A stretch of 42,791 nucleotides of DNA from an uncultured Acetobacteraceae bacterium (GCA_903877125.1 CAIRCM010000224.1:1-42791); one strand, 5' to 3'; positions 27,448 through 36,279 are shown, counted from the stretch's first letter. Program-made: numbers and translations. The notes: generated by a model from the letters alone, not told the origin.

Positions 27448-27879
27448 TCAGCTAGGATCCCCCATCAACCCCGCCGCCGCCAGCCCCGCACGAGCGGCCA
27501 GTTCATCGTTATCCGACGTATCCCCCGTCGCCCCGATGCACCCGATAATGCTCTTGTCCGCGCCCCGGATCAGCACCCCGCCGGCAACCGGCACCATCGC
27601 CCCGCCGATCGCCCCATTGACCGCGGAAATGAAATGCGGCCGCTCCACCGCCCGAGCACCCAGCGTCTTCGATCCCACACCCATCGCCAGCGCCCCATAG
27701 GCCTTGCCATGCGCGATGTCGTAGCGACGCAGCGCCGTCCCATCCTCCGCCGCATAGGCCTTGGGAACACCCCGAGCATCCAGAATGCAGAATGCCATCG
27801 GGGCCAGCTTGTGTTCGCGGCTGTAGGCCAACGCCGCGGCAATGGCGGTTTGCGCGGCAGCCAGGGTCAGTTCTGTCAC
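27448..27879 (-). CDS. GlcG/HbpS-family protein
   Basis: 143 residues of the heme-degrading-domain (DUF336) family: LTLAAAQTAIAAALAYSREH at the N-terminus, then MAFCILDARGVPKAYAAEDGT, a central K-T-L-G-A, and the C-terminal GAVMVPVAGG-type strand (here GAMVPVAGGVLI) and DNDELAARAGL. Members bind heme or small molecules and are often encoded near oxidases without a defined role. It lies 17 nt from the flavoprotein gene at 27897, in the same direction, so the two are probably co-expressed. Confidence 0.85.
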   Translation of the reverse strand: MTELTLAAAQTAIAAALAYSREHKLAPMAFCILDARGVPKAYAAEDGTALRRYDIAHGKAYGALAMGVGSKTLGARAVERPHFISAVNGAIGGAMVPVAGGVLIRGADKSIIGCIGATGDTSDNDELAARAGLAAAGLMGDPS

Positions 27880-27896
27880 GTAGTGAACTCCTTTGG

Positions 27897-29096
27897 TTAA
27901 ATGAACAACCCTTCCGGGTCGCCGTTGAACATCACCCGTCCGACGGCCTCGAAATGCGCGTCGCGGGATTGGATTTGTTGGGACATCGTGTGCATGTCGC
28001 GGAACCGCCGCTCGAACGGCGTGCCCTTGAAAATCGCCGAGGTCCCGGCCGCCTTGTAGACATAGTCGCCGATCTCGATGGCGGCATGAATCCCATGCGC
28101 GCAGGCCAGACGCAGGCTTACCCGGTCCTCGGACCCGACAACGTCCACATCGCCGGCACGCTCGTAAATATCCCGCAAGGTTTCCACCAGATACGCGCGC
28201 GCGGCACCCAAAATGCCCTCCCGCTTCGCATACTCGGACTGCACCACCGCGTTATCCGCCATCCGCCCCAACCCGCGCGGCGCTTTTTCCGTCGCCAAAG
28301 CCTTCAACCCATCCAGCATGGCCCGAGCAATGCCGAACGCCACGCCGGCAACCCCGACGGCGTAGAGCCCGCCCATGGTAAAGGCGTACAGCGGTCCGGT
28401 ATCCCGGCGCAACGTCTGATCCTCCCGCGTGCCGCTGAATTCTTCCGGCACGAACAGATCGTGCAGCGTGTACCCCTCGGACGCCGTGCCCCGCATCCCC
28501 AGCGTATCCCAATCCTCGATATGCACCGCGCGCTCGGCGGGGAACAGCAACGTCTTCACCGTCGGTCGGCCGAAACGGTTCAACCGCAGCGATCCATCGG
28601 CCTCGACCACCTGAGCATGCGCACCCATCCAGGTCGCCTGCCGACAGCCGCTGGCGAAATGCCATTCGCCGCTGATCCGGTATCCGCCTGGCACCGCCCG
28701 CGCCTTGTGTTCGTTCGGCGGTCCCCAGGCCACGGCCGCGCGCGGATCGTCGAAAATCCGGTGCGCCGATTCCAGCGGAATGAACGGTGCGATCAGCGCC
28801 GCGCTGTTGGCAACGAACAGGTTCCAGCCCAGCGACCCGTCATGGCGCGATATCTCCTCGATCGCACGAAGATAGACCCAAGGCTCGACCTCGTCGCCAC
28901 CCACCGAACGGGGCAGCAGCAGCCGCGGGATGCGCGCCTCGATCACCTGCGACCAAAGCGGTTCCGGAATGGTCTGGCTTTGTTCGATCCGATCCGCCGC
29001 CGCCGCGATCGCCGGCCCAAGCGCCCGGGCCCGCGCGACGGGGTCAGAGAGAACCGGAGGAAAACTGGCATCATTCATCGGCAGCGCGTCCCGCAT
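27897..29096 (-). CDS. Acyl-CoA dehydrogenase-fold flavoprotein (possible group D monooxygenase)
   Basis: 399 residues from 29096, chosen for the GGGGAA site upstream; starts at 29141 and 29078 are also in frame. The N-terminal helical domain has LLLPRSVGGDEVEPWVYL, the middle domain YRISGEWHFASGCRQATWM and WDTLGMRGTASEGYTLHDLFVP, and the C-terminal four-helix bundle ends with a RDAHFEAVGRVMFNGDP tail. These features match the flavin-dependent monooxygenase side of the family (HsaA/DszC-like) better than true acyl-CoA dehydrogenases, which would carry a catalytic Glu. A flavin reductase partner is not visible. It overlaps no gene, and lies just after the HAD gene. Confidence 0.83.
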   Translation of the reverse strand: MRDALPMNDASFPPVLSDPVARARALGPAIAAAADRIEQSQTIPEPLWSQVIEARIPRLLLPRSVGGDEVEPWVYLRAIEEISRHDGSLGWNLFVANSAALIAPFIPLESAHRIFDDPRAAVAWGPPNEHKARAVPGGYRISGEWHFASGCRQATWMGAHAQVVEADGSLRLNRFGRPTVKTLLFPAERAVHIEDWDTLGMRGTASEGYTLHDLFVPEEFSGTREDQTLRRDTGPLYAFTMGGLYAVGVAGVAFGIARAMLDGLKALATEKAPRGLGRMADNAVVQSEYAKREGILGAARAYLVETLRDIYERAGDVDVVGSEDRVSLRLACAHGIHAAIEIGDYVYKAAGTSAIFKGTPFERRFRDMHTMSQQIQSRDAHFEAVGRVMFNGDPEGLFI

Positions 29097-29133
29097 ATCG
29101 TTCCCCGGATTGGGGAACCAGTGCGCGCCGCTG

Positions 29134-29802
29134 TCAACCATGCGCGCGCAGCACCGCGTCCCGCACCTGAAAAAGATCCCGCGCCACGAAACTGCACAGC
29201 GCCGCGATCTCCGCCGTCGCTTCCAGCAGGTCGGGCACCATCACCGTCATCATGCCCGCCGCCGCGGCGGATCGGACGCCGTTATGCGAATCCTCCAGCG
29301 CCAGGCACGCCGATGGCGCAACCCCCAGCCGCTCCGCCGCCAGCAGATACGGGTCCGGCGCCGGTTTGCTCGCCGCCGCCTCCCCAAACGCCACCAGCGT
29401 ATGAAACCGGTCGGCGATCCCATGCGCCGAAAGATGCCCCTCCGCCGTGGCCCGACGGGAGGAGGTCGCGATTCCCCGCGGCAACGCCAGGCCATCCAGC
29501 GTATCCAGCAGCGCCAGCACCCCCGGCTTCAGCGGCACGCCGTCGGTGGCGACCACCGCGTAATGCCGGTGCCACGCCGCCATGAACGCATCGAGGTCGA
29601 AGCCATCCCCGCCCTCGCGCTTCAACATTGCCTCGGTGACCGGCCAGGTAAGTCCGACTGTGTCGCGGTAATGGGCATCGGTGAACCCGTGCCCCTCGTC
29701 GGCCGACGCACGCAGGAAGGCCGCCATGTAAACCGCCTCGGAATCGAGCAGGAGCCCGTCCATATCGAAGATGACAGCAGCGGGGGCACGAGGGAGGATC
29801 AC
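29134..29802 (-). CDS. HAD-superfamily phosphatase (beta-phosphoglucomutase-like)
   Basis: 222 residues from a GTG at 29802, chosen because AGGGAG lies just upstream; the frame is also open to an ATG at 29832. HAD motif I is FDMDGLLLDSE, motif II is IATSSRR, Lys of motif III is in ASKPAPDPYLLA and motif IV is LALEDSHNGVRSAAAAG. The small helical cap after motif I puts it with phosphoglycolate-phosphatase/phosphoglucomutase-type enzymes; the substrate cannot be read. It lies in a leftward row with the flavoprotein and GlcG-like genes. Confidence 0.9.
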   Translation of the reverse strand: MILPRAPAAVIFDMDGLLLDSEAVYMAAFLRASADEGHGFTDAHYRDTVGLTWPVTEAMLKREGGDGFDLDAFMAAWHRHYAVVATDGVPLKPGVLALLDTLDGLALPRGIATSSRRATAEGHLSAHGIADRFHTLVAFGEAAASKPAPDPYLLAAERLGVAPSACLALEDSHNGVRSAAAAGMMTVMVPDLLEATAEIAALCSFVARDLFQVRDAVLRAHG

Positions 29803-29924
29803 CGCTGCTCCCTCACATGGTCCCGAACCCATTCGTTACCGAATCGGGTCACCTTAAGCGTATGCACGGTCGCTGTCCTGATTGCCAAGCTCGTTATAAC
29901 GGTTATGACAACCAACCGCCAGCA

Positions 29925-31622
29925 TCACGCCCGCCGCAGCATGAAATCCCTGCCCAACAGCAGCATGCCAACGCCCACCAACGCCATGGTGATCGCCAGC
30001 AAAATACCCCCCAACGCCGCCAGAACCTCGAAATTACCGGCCTCGCTGAGGTCGTAAAGCAGCACGGCCATGGTGCGGGTATGCGGCCCCACCAGAAAGA
30101 TCGCCGCCGACAATTCCCGTGTGGCGACAATGAACACGATCAGCCAGCCGCCCAGCAACGGCCGTCGCAGCAGCGGCGCGGTGATCCGCCTGATCGTGCC
30201 CAATCGCCCCAGACCCAGGATGCGCGCAGCCTCCTCCATCTCCGGATGCAACGTTCCCATGGCCGAGGACGCGTTCGCATACGCGATCGGCAGGAACCGG
30301 GCGGCGAACGCCAAAATGATGATGGCGGCGGTGCCATACAACGCAAAAGGCGGCGCGGCGAAGGTCGCGTAGAACCCGATGGCCATGACGATGCCCGGGA
30401 TGACGAACGGCGCCATCGCCAGGAATGCCAGCAAGCCGGCGAAGCGCATCAGCTTGCGGCTGACGATGTAGGCGACAAGCAACGCCAGCACGACCGCAAG
30501 CGACGCCGCGGCCGCCGAATACCAAAGCGTATGCCAAATCGTGGATACCGCCGTCTCATGCTCGAACAGCAGAAACCTGTAATTCGCCAGGGTCAGGTTC
30601 TCCCAGGTCAATCCCCTGCCCCAGGCATGGGCGAAAGAAGCCTCGGCCAGCACCAGAACGGGCATGATGACCGATACCGCCGCCACGGCGCCGCACCAAG
30701 CCAGCATCGTCCAACGCCATCCGCCCAACTGGATCGGCCGCCGCTCGCCCCCCTTCCCGGTTTGCGAGACAAAGCCGCGACGGTTGAGCATCAGCCGCTG
30801 CGCGCCAACCAGGACGAGCGTTATCAGCAGCAGCGGCATGGCATAAGCGGCCGCGACCTCCACCCGCACCGGATATTCGAAGAACTGCCACAGCTGCGTC
30901 GTCGCGGTATTGATCCGGGCGGGAATGCCGATGATCGCGGGCGTGCCGAAAAGGGCCACGCTTTCCAGGAAAACGACGATTGCCCCGCCAACGATCGAAG
31001 GCCAAACCAGCGGCAAGGTCACTTTCAGCGTCGCCTTCCAGGTGCTGGCGCCCAGAATATTTGCCGCGTCCTCCATTTCCGAGGACACCAAATCCAGCGC
31101 CGATTTCACGAAAATGAAGATCAGCGGGAAGGATTGAAATGCCATGACCAAGGCTAGGCCGTTGAACGTGTAAACGTTGACCAATGGATCGGACGCACCG
31201 CTCGCGAACCGCCAGACCTGATTGATCACCCCGGAATTCGGCCCCGCCAGCAGAATCCAGCCGATCGCGCCGAGATAGGGTGGCAGAATGAACGCCCCCA
31301 GCACCGTCGCCCAGATCAGCGGCTTGCCCGGCATGTCGGTGCGCGAAACAGCCCATGCCATCGGCACTGCCATCACCATCGAAATCGCCGCGGTCTCCGA
31401 TGCCAACAGCAGCGAGTTCAGCAGCGATTCGAAGTACCGAGCCCGCCCATAGGCAGCGATGTAGTTGGCGAACGTGAACCCACCGGCATGCGTACGAAAG
31501 CTGACCAGCAACAACTTGCCCATGGGCAACGCCACCAACAGCAGCAGGACCGCGATGAGTGAAACCCAGACAAACGTCGCCGGTTCGAGGTTCTTCAGAC
31601 GACGCACCCGATCATACGCCAA
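29925..31622 (-). CDS. ABC importer permease, ferric-iron type (two fused permease halves)
   Basis: 565 residues with about 12 membrane helices, read from a TTG start that overlaps the end of the binding-protein gene by 11 nt (a GTG 5 codons later is an alternative). Two copies of the permease domain are fused, each with an EAA-type loop (EMEDAANILGASTWKATLKVTLPL and EMEEAARILGLGRLGTIRRITAPL, here read as motif regions around 205 and 475). This is the AfuB/SfuB/ThiP layout, for Fe(III) or a related small cation complex. No ATPase gene follows; only 92 nt separate it from the HAD gene. Confidence 0.9.
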   Translation of the reverse strand: MAYDRVRRLKNLEPATFVWVSLIAVLLLLVALPMGKLLLVSFRTHAGGFTFANYIAAYGRARYFESLLNSLLLASETAAISMVMAVPMAWAVSRTDMPGKPLIWATVLGAFILPPYLGAIGWILLAGPNSGVINQVWRFASGASDPLVNVYTFNGLALVMAFQSFPLIFIFVKSALDLVSSEMEDAANILGASTWKATLKVTLPLVWPSIVGGAIVVFLESVALFGTPAIIGIPARINTATTQLWQFFEYPVRVEVAAAYAMPLLLITLVLVGAQRLMLNRRGFVSQTGKGGERRPIQLGGWRWTMLAWCGAVAAVSVIMPVLVLAEASFAHAWGRGLTWENLTLANYRFLLFEHETAVSTIWHTLWYSAAAASLAVVLALLVAYIVSRKLMRFAGLLAFLAMAPFVIPGIVMAIGFYATFAAPPFALYGTAAIIILAFAARFLPIAYANASSAMGTLHPEMEEAARILGLGRLGTIRRITAPLLRRPLLGGWLIVFIVATRELSAAIFLVGPHTRTMAVLLYDLSEAGNFEVLAALGGILLAITMALVGVGMLLLGRDFMLRRA

Positions 31623-32661
31623 ACGTATCGCGCCACTTCTCCTTGATGTCCGGCACGCCGTCCTCGATCTCGGCCGGGGTCGCCTGGATGAGCTTCACAT
31701 CGGCGAAGGATTTCGCGCCAGGCGGCGGCGGCACCTCCGGGCGCAACGGCATGATGAAATATTTGCTCGTGACCGCCGCGTAGCCGGTCCCGGCCGCGAA
31801 TTCCATGAACAGCTTCGCCGCGTTGGGGTGCGGCGCGTTCTTGGGGATGGCGCTGGGCGAATAGACCGCCAGCGTCCCATCGGTCGGATAAACGATCTTC
31901 AGCGGATTGCCGCGCGCCGCGCTCAGCAGCGGGGCAGCCAACGACACTCCCATACCCACGCTGCGCTCCCCCGCGTTCATCAGCGTGACCGGATCGTCCG
32001 AAGACCGGCCGACCTGCGGCTTGTTCTTCTCCAGCGCGGTGAAATAGTCCCAGCCATACATCTTCGACAGCACCACCCCCATCACACCGATCGAGCCGCT
32101 GTAGCCGGGATGACCGACCGCCAGCTTGCCCTTCCACTTGGGATCGAGCAGGTCCTTCCAGCTTTTCGGCGCATCGGCCTCGGCAACCAGCTTGCTGTTG
32201 TACGCGATCAAATAAAGGCCGATGTAAAATACCTGGAACATGTTGTCGGGGTCAGGATCGCGTGCCGCGGCGATCATCCCGTCGGCGTTCGCCGGCCGGT
32301 ACGGCAACAGTTTCCCCTCGCGCTTGAGGAAATTGTAATGGCCGTAATCGGTGGAGCTGAACATGTCGCACTGCGCCACACCCGCCTGCATATCCTGGGC
32401 GAGTCGCTGGAACGCCACCTGGGACGTGCTGCGGACCACGTTGACCTTGATCCCCGGATAGCGCTCGGAAAATGCCTTGCCGACCGCCTCCCCGGTCTCG
32501 GCCTGCAACTGACCGGAATACCAGGTCAGCTCGCCCTCCTTCTTGGCGGCCTCGTACAAGGCCTGCTCATGCGGCGGCAGGGAGTCGGCATGTGCGCCGC
32601 TCGGCAGCAATGTCGCGCTCGCTGCACCCACGATCAACTGCCGTTTCGTCAGAATCAACAT
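31612..32661 (-). CDS. ABC importer substrate-binding protein, ferric-iron type
   Basis: 349 residues. A signal sequence (MLILTKRQLIVGAASATLL, cut near SGAHA) sends it to the periplasm. The mature protein shows the type-II binding fold: ALYEAAKKEGELTWYSGQ, FSERYPGIKVNVVRSTS, YGHYNFLKREGKLLPY, and FQVFYIGLYLIAYNSKLV. Family members bind Fe(III) (FbpA/AfuA), but the paired tyrosines of classical Fe sites cannot be assigned here, so another ligand is possible. AGGGGA lies upstream of the ATG. It is the first gene before the permease and is divergent from the TIM-barrel gene. Confidence 0.9.
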   Translation of the reverse strand: MLILTKRQLIVGAASATLLPSGAHADSLPPHEQALYEAAKKEGELTWYSGQLQAETGEAVGKAFSERYPGIKVNVVRSTSQVAFQRLAQDMQAGVAQCDMFSSTDYGHYNFLKREGKLLPYRPANADGMIAAARDPDPDNMFQVFYIGLYLIAYNSKLVAEADAPKSWKDLLDPKWKGKLAVGHPGYSGSIGVMGVVLSKMYGWDYFTALEKNKPQVGRSSDDPVTLMNAGERSVGMGVSLAAPLLSAARGNPLKIVYPTDGTLAVYSPSAIPKNAPHPNAAKLFMEFAAGTGYAAVTSKYFIMPLRPEVPPPPGAKSFADVKLIQATPAEIEDGVPDIKEKWRDTFGV

Positions 32662-32738
32662 GCTCTGTCCCCTATCTCGCCGCTGAGTTTATCGAACCCC
32701 GCCGACTGAGCCACCCTGCTCGCGCAAAACCGATGCGA

Positions 32739-32940
32739 CGACCGGCCTTCGGTATTGACCGGTCGGGGCTGGCCCGAACAGCACGGGCCAGGACTTGAGG
32801 GGGGAATGCTGCGCGAGTCAAAGCTTAACGCCAATGGTTTACGCCGGCTCCGAAGGAGTCTGGGCGTCCCGCACCCAGGGTCGGTGTGGCGGCGAACGCG
32901 AAATCAGGGCAATACCCAGTTTCAGAAGAAGCCTGGGTAT
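32739..32940. promoter_or_regulatory. Divergent intergenic region with three inverted repeats
   Basis: Between the binding-protein gene (start 32661, minus) and the TIM-barrel gene (start 32958, plus) there are three perfect inverted repeats: CGACCGG/CCGGTCG (32739-32745 and 32759-32765), CTGGCCCG/CGGGCCAG (32769-32776 and 32784-32791) and ATACCCAG/CTGGGTAT (32912-32919 and 32933-32940). The last ends 3 nt before the ribosome site (AGAGGGA, 32943-32949) of the plus-strand gene, so it may act on its mRNA or promoter. Otherwise 32662-32957 has no gene. Confidence 0.5.
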
Positions 32941-32957
32941 ATGAGAGGGACACGCCC

Positions 32958-33773
32958 ATGAACGCCCGTTTCCGCGACCGTATCGGCATCGATATCGGCC
33001 GCAAACTCCGGTTGGAGGACGCCATCGCATGGGCTGCCACCAACGGAGTCGGCATCATCGACGTCCAGCTCGACACCGGCGACAACGCCTTCACCCGCTT
33101 CGACGCCCCCCGAGCCCACGCGATCCGCACGGCCTGCGACAAAAACAACATCCGCCTCGGCCTCCACACCCTCTCCGCCGTGAACGTCGCGGAATATGCG
33201 CCCCTGGTCGGTGAAGCCGTCGACGCCTACCTCCGAGCGTACGTCGATGCCGCAACCCTGCTCGGAGCCGGCTGGATCGTCGTCCATGCCGGTTTCCATT
33301 TCACCGACGACGTCCCCATGCGCATGCGTACCGGGCTCGAACGCCTGCAACGGCTCGTCGCCTACGCCGAAGCCAAAGGCGCAAAAATCCTGCTGGAAAA
33401 CCTCAACAAAGAACCCAAGGACGCCGAGGTCCACTACCTCGCCCACACGCTGGCGGAATGGCAGTACTATTACGAAAAGATCGACTCCCCGGCCTTCGCC
33501 CTCTCCTTCACCGCGAACCATGCCCATCTGGTGCCCGAGGGCGTCGAAGGCTTCCTCGCCGAAATACCCCTCGCGCGGATAGAGGAAGTCCGCCTTGCCG
33601 ACTGCTTCCGCAACGGAATCGAGCAGCATTTGCCGCCCGGCCAGGGCGATTTCGATTTCCCCAGCCTCTTCCACGCCCTGGAAAGCCGCGGCTATCGTGG
33701 CCACTATACCAATGCCTTCGGATCGCTGGACGATATGCGCACGGCGCGAGACCTGTTCGCCGGGATGGTTTGA
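32958..33773 (+). CDS. Sugar-phosphate isomerase/epimerase-type TIM-barrel protein
   Basis: 271 residues, started at 32958 after AGAGGGA. The xylose-isomerase-like (AP endonuclease 2) fold is shown by RIGIDIGRKLRLEDAIAWA, LGLHTLSAVNVAEYAPL, WIVVHAGFHF, KILLENLNKEP, LSFTANHAHLVP and the C-terminal HLPPGQGDFDFPSLFHAL-RGYRGHYTNAF. Glu of ILLENL and His of ANHAHL are at metal positions. Substrate unknown (sugar or inositol catabolism is usual). Six nt separate it from the sulfotransferase gene, so it leads a three-gene operon. Confidence 0.87.
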   Translation: MNARFRDRIGIDIGRKLRLEDAIAWAATNGVGIIDVQLDTGDNAFTRFDAPRAHAIRTACDKNNIRLGLHTLSAVNVAEYAPLVGEAVDAYLRAYVDAATLLGAGWIVVHAGFHFTDDVPMRMRTGLERLQRLVAYAEAKGAKILLENLNKEPKDAEVHYLAHTLAEWQYYYEKIDSPAFALSFTANHAHLVPEGVEGFLAEIPLARIEEVRLADCFRNGIEQHLPPGQGDFDFPSLFHALESRGYRGHYTNAFGSLDDMRTARDLFAGMV

Positions 33774-33779
33774 CCAACG

Positions 33780-34730
33780 ATGACTCTGATCGACAACCCC
33801 ATCCTCGTCCTCGGTGCCCAACGATCCGGCACCACCTGGCTAGGCAAAATCTTCGACAGCCACCCAGACGTGGTCTATCGGCACGAGCCCGATCAGGGTC
33901 ACGTGCCGCCCCCCGGTCTCGGCCCCGACGACGTCCGCACGGTGGTCGAACAGTGGCTGCACAACCGGACCCAGCGAGCCGCCGGGAAGCGCCCTTTCTT
34001 CCGCAAATCCTGGCAATCCTCGTCCGCCTTCCAGATACGCGCGCTGATGGCCGCCGCCGCCAAGCTGCCCGGCGCCAACCGGTTTTCGGTCCCCGATTTC
34101 GGCCGGGCCAAACGGCTGGTGGTGAAATCGATCGACTGGTGCGACGGTGTGGACGCGCTGGCCCGCGCCTTGCCGGACAGCCGAATCGTCGTGATCCTGC
34201 GCCATCCCTGCGGTCAGGTCGCCTCGGTGATGCGCGGCAACCGGCAGGGCCGTTTCGCCCTCCGCGAACCCGGTACCGACATGCCGTTCAACGAGGCCCC
34301 GACCCTACGCTTCGCCGGCGAACGGGGCCTGACGGCAGCGGACTTCCAGGCCCTGCCCGACGCATCGAAATATGCCCTGGACTGGGTCCGCTTCAACGAG
34401 ACCGCCTTACGCGCACTGCATGGCCAGCCGAATGTCCGCATCGTGATTTACGAGGAGCTCTGCGCCGCCCCCGCCACCATCGCCCGCGACCTCTTCACCC
34501 ATTGCAACCTGAACTGGTCCCCGCAGACCGAGGATTTCATCGCCCGCAGTACCACGAATCCGGGATCCGACGGTTACTACGCGGTGTTTCGCGATTCGAT
34601 CGAAGCCGCCGAACGCTGGCGCTCCACCATGGCAGCGGAGGATCGGGACGCCGTCGAATGGATCGTGCGTCAGACCGCGTTACGCCAATTCTGGCCCGAC
34701 CTCGCCAGCGCGCCCGAAAGCACGACGTGA
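33780..34730 (+). CDS. Sulfotransferase-family protein
   Basis: 316 residues. The PAPS site is visible: the 5'-phosphosulfate loop GAQRSGTTWLGK (12-23) and the 3'-phosphate region SRIVVILRHPCGQVASVMR (about 138-156). Sulfotransferases move sulfate from PAPS to a hydroxyl or amine of a carbohydrate, lipid or metabolite. No PAPS-synthesis genes are in the window. The gene overlaps the following MFS gene by GTGA at 34727-34730 and follows the TIM-barrel gene at once. Confidence 0.85.
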   Translation: MTLIDNPILVLGAQRSGTTWLGKIFDSHPDVVYRHEPDQGHVPPPGLGPDDVRTVVEQWLHNRTQRAAGKRPFFRKSWQSSSAFQIRALMAAAAKLPGANRFSVPDFGRAKRLVVKSIDWCDGVDALARALPDSRIVVILRHPCGQVASVMRGNRQGRFALREPGTDMPFNEAPTLRFAGERGLTAADFQALPDASKYALDWVRFNETALRALHGQPNVRIVIYEELCAAPATIARDLFTHCNLNWSPQTEDFIARSTTNPGSDGYYAVFRDSIEAAERWRSTMAAEDRDAVEWIVRQTALRQFWPDLASAPESTT

Positions 34731-36208
34731 CCGAAGAAACCCCCATCGTCCCGCCGTCGCGGAATCTGTTCCGCACGGTGGTGCCGCCGATTATCCTGCC
34801 GGTGTTCCTCGCCGCCGCCGATGGCACGGTGGTTGCCACCGCCCTGCCCGCGATCGCCGCGGACCTCGGCGATGTCGACAAGCTGTCCTGGATCGTCGTC
34901 GCCAATCTGATCGCGAGCACCATCGCCGCGCCCGCCTATGGCCGGTTGGCCGACCTCTACGGACGCCGCCGGATCATGGTGGTCTCGCTCTGCGTTTTCA
35001 TGTCCGCCGCCATCCTCTGTTCCCTCGCCCCGACCTTGCCCCTGCTGCTGGCCGCCCGCGTGCTCCAGGGCCTGGGCGGCGGCGGCTTGATGACCCTCGC
35101 CCAGGCCCTGATCGGCGAACTGGTCCCGCCCAGGGAGCGCGGTTCATACCAGGGCTACCTCTCCGCCAATATCGTCGCCGGCAGCACGATCGGGCCCACC
35201 GCCGGCGGCTTCATCACCCAGCTCTGGGGCTGGCACGCCGTCTTCCTCGCCTATGTCCCGCTCGGCCTGATCGCCATCGTACTCGTCATGCGCCTGCCGA
35301 AAAGCGAGCCAACTGGCGCCCGCGCCGGGTTCGATCTGCCGGGCATGGCGCTCTTGACCATGTTCATCGTGCCGCTGCTGTTGGCCGTCTCCCAGTTGCA
35401 GTCGATCTCGCTCGCGATCCTGCCCCGCCTCGGCCTGTATCTTTTGGTCGCCGGCGTCGCTCTCGCCACCCTGCTGATCCAACAGAAGCGAGCCAAATCG
35501 CCACTGCTGGCCCTCCCGTTGTTCCGCCTGCCCGCCTTTTGGCGAGCCGACGTCATGGCCGCCTGCTCCGGCGCATCGCTGACCGCGATGATCACGTTCT
35601 TGCCGGTCTATTTCGTGGTCGTGCACGGCGCCACCACCGGAGAAGCCGGGCTGCTCCTCATCCCGCTCACCGCCGCCGTCAGCTCCGGATCGGTGCTCAC
35701 GGGATGGCTGATCTCCCGCACCGGACGGACGGCGATCTTCCCGATGGTCGGGCTGACGGTCACCGCGTTGACCCTGATCGGACTGGCCATCTGGGCGCCC
35801 GGTCTCAGTCGGCTCAGCCTCGCTTGGGTCATGGCGCTCGGCGGGCTGTGCCAGGGATCGGCGATGCTGACGGCCCAGATCACCGTACAGGCGGTGGCCG
35901 GCGTGCGAAACCTGGGTGCGGCCGCCGCCTCCGCCCAGTTGTCCCGCTCCCTGGGTTCGGCCTTTGGAGCCGCGACCGCCGGCGCGGTGCTGTTCGGCGT
36001 CCTCGCGGCAATGGATCAGGACACCGCCACGCTGTTCTTCGACATGGTGCGCCGCGGTCCAAGCGTCCTCGCAAGCCTGACGATGGAGCACGCCGCGCTC
36101 GTTCGGCAGGAAGTCGCTGCCGCCTTCCGAGGCGTCTTCCTGACCGTGGCCTGCTTCGCCTCGATCATCGTCGTGATGGCCGCGACGCTTCCTTTGCGCC
36201 GGCTTTAG
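34727..36208 (+). CDS. MFS drug/metabolite exporter (DHA2-like)
   Basis: 493 residues from a GTG overlapping the sulfotransferase stop; the frame is open far upstream but that part is only an alternative reading of the two preceding genes. About 14 helices with the first-helix motif LAAADGTVVATALPAIAADL, motif A YGRLADLYGRRRIM and the antiporter motif C area IGPTAGGFITQLWGWHAVF. By family a proton-driven exporter. Its place after a sulfotransferase gene suggests export of a sulfated or related small compound, but this is inference. Confidence 0.9.
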   Translation: MTEETPIVPPSRNLFRTVVPPIILPVFLAAADGTVVATALPAIAADLGDVDKLSWIVVANLIASTIAAPAYGRLADLYGRRRIMVVSLCVFMSAAILCSLAPTLPLLLAARVLQGLGGGGLMTLAQALIGELVPPRERGSYQGYLSANIVAGSTIGPTAGGFITQLWGWHAVFLAYVPLGLIAIVLVMRLPKSEPTGARAGFDLPGMALLTMFIVPLLLAVSQLQSISLAILPRLGLYLLVAGVALATLLIQQKRAKSPLLALPLFRLPAFWRADVMAACSGASLTAMITFLPVYFVVVHGATTGEAGLLLIPLTAAVSSGSVLTGWLISRTGRTAIFPMVGLTVTALTLIGLAIWAPGLSRLSLAWVMALGGLCQGSAMLTAQITVQAVAGVRNLGAAAASAQLSRSLGSAFGAATAGAVLFGVLAAMDQDTATLFFDMVRRGPSVLASLTMEHAALVRQEVAAAFRGVFLTVACFASIIVVMAATLPLRRL

Positions 36209-36262
36209 AGCGTGATCGCCGAAGGTGGAACCACTCGGCGGCGTGAATCACGCGATCAAACA
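36207..36262. repeat. Palindromic intergenic repeat element (RIME/REP-like)
   Basis: Directly at the MFS stop codon the sequence begins AGAGCGTGATCGCCGA and returns through TCGGCGGCGTGAATCACGC to GATCAAACAAAG. The arms GCGTGAT (36210-36216) and ATCACGC (36247-36253) and inner arms CGCCGA (36217-36222) and TCGGCG (36235-36240) pair. The order AGAGC-TGATC, GTGGAACC, then GATC-AAACAAA matches the common intergenic element known in Rhizobiales. Only one copy is seen in this window. Confidence 0.5.
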
Positions 36263-36279
36263 AAGATCGATAGACCAAC

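Noticed and set aside
33458-34726. Upstream extension of the MFS frame through the isomerase and sulfotransferase genes
   Set aside because: The extension is an out-of-frame reading of two recognised genes; the MFS protein starts at the GTG at 34727.
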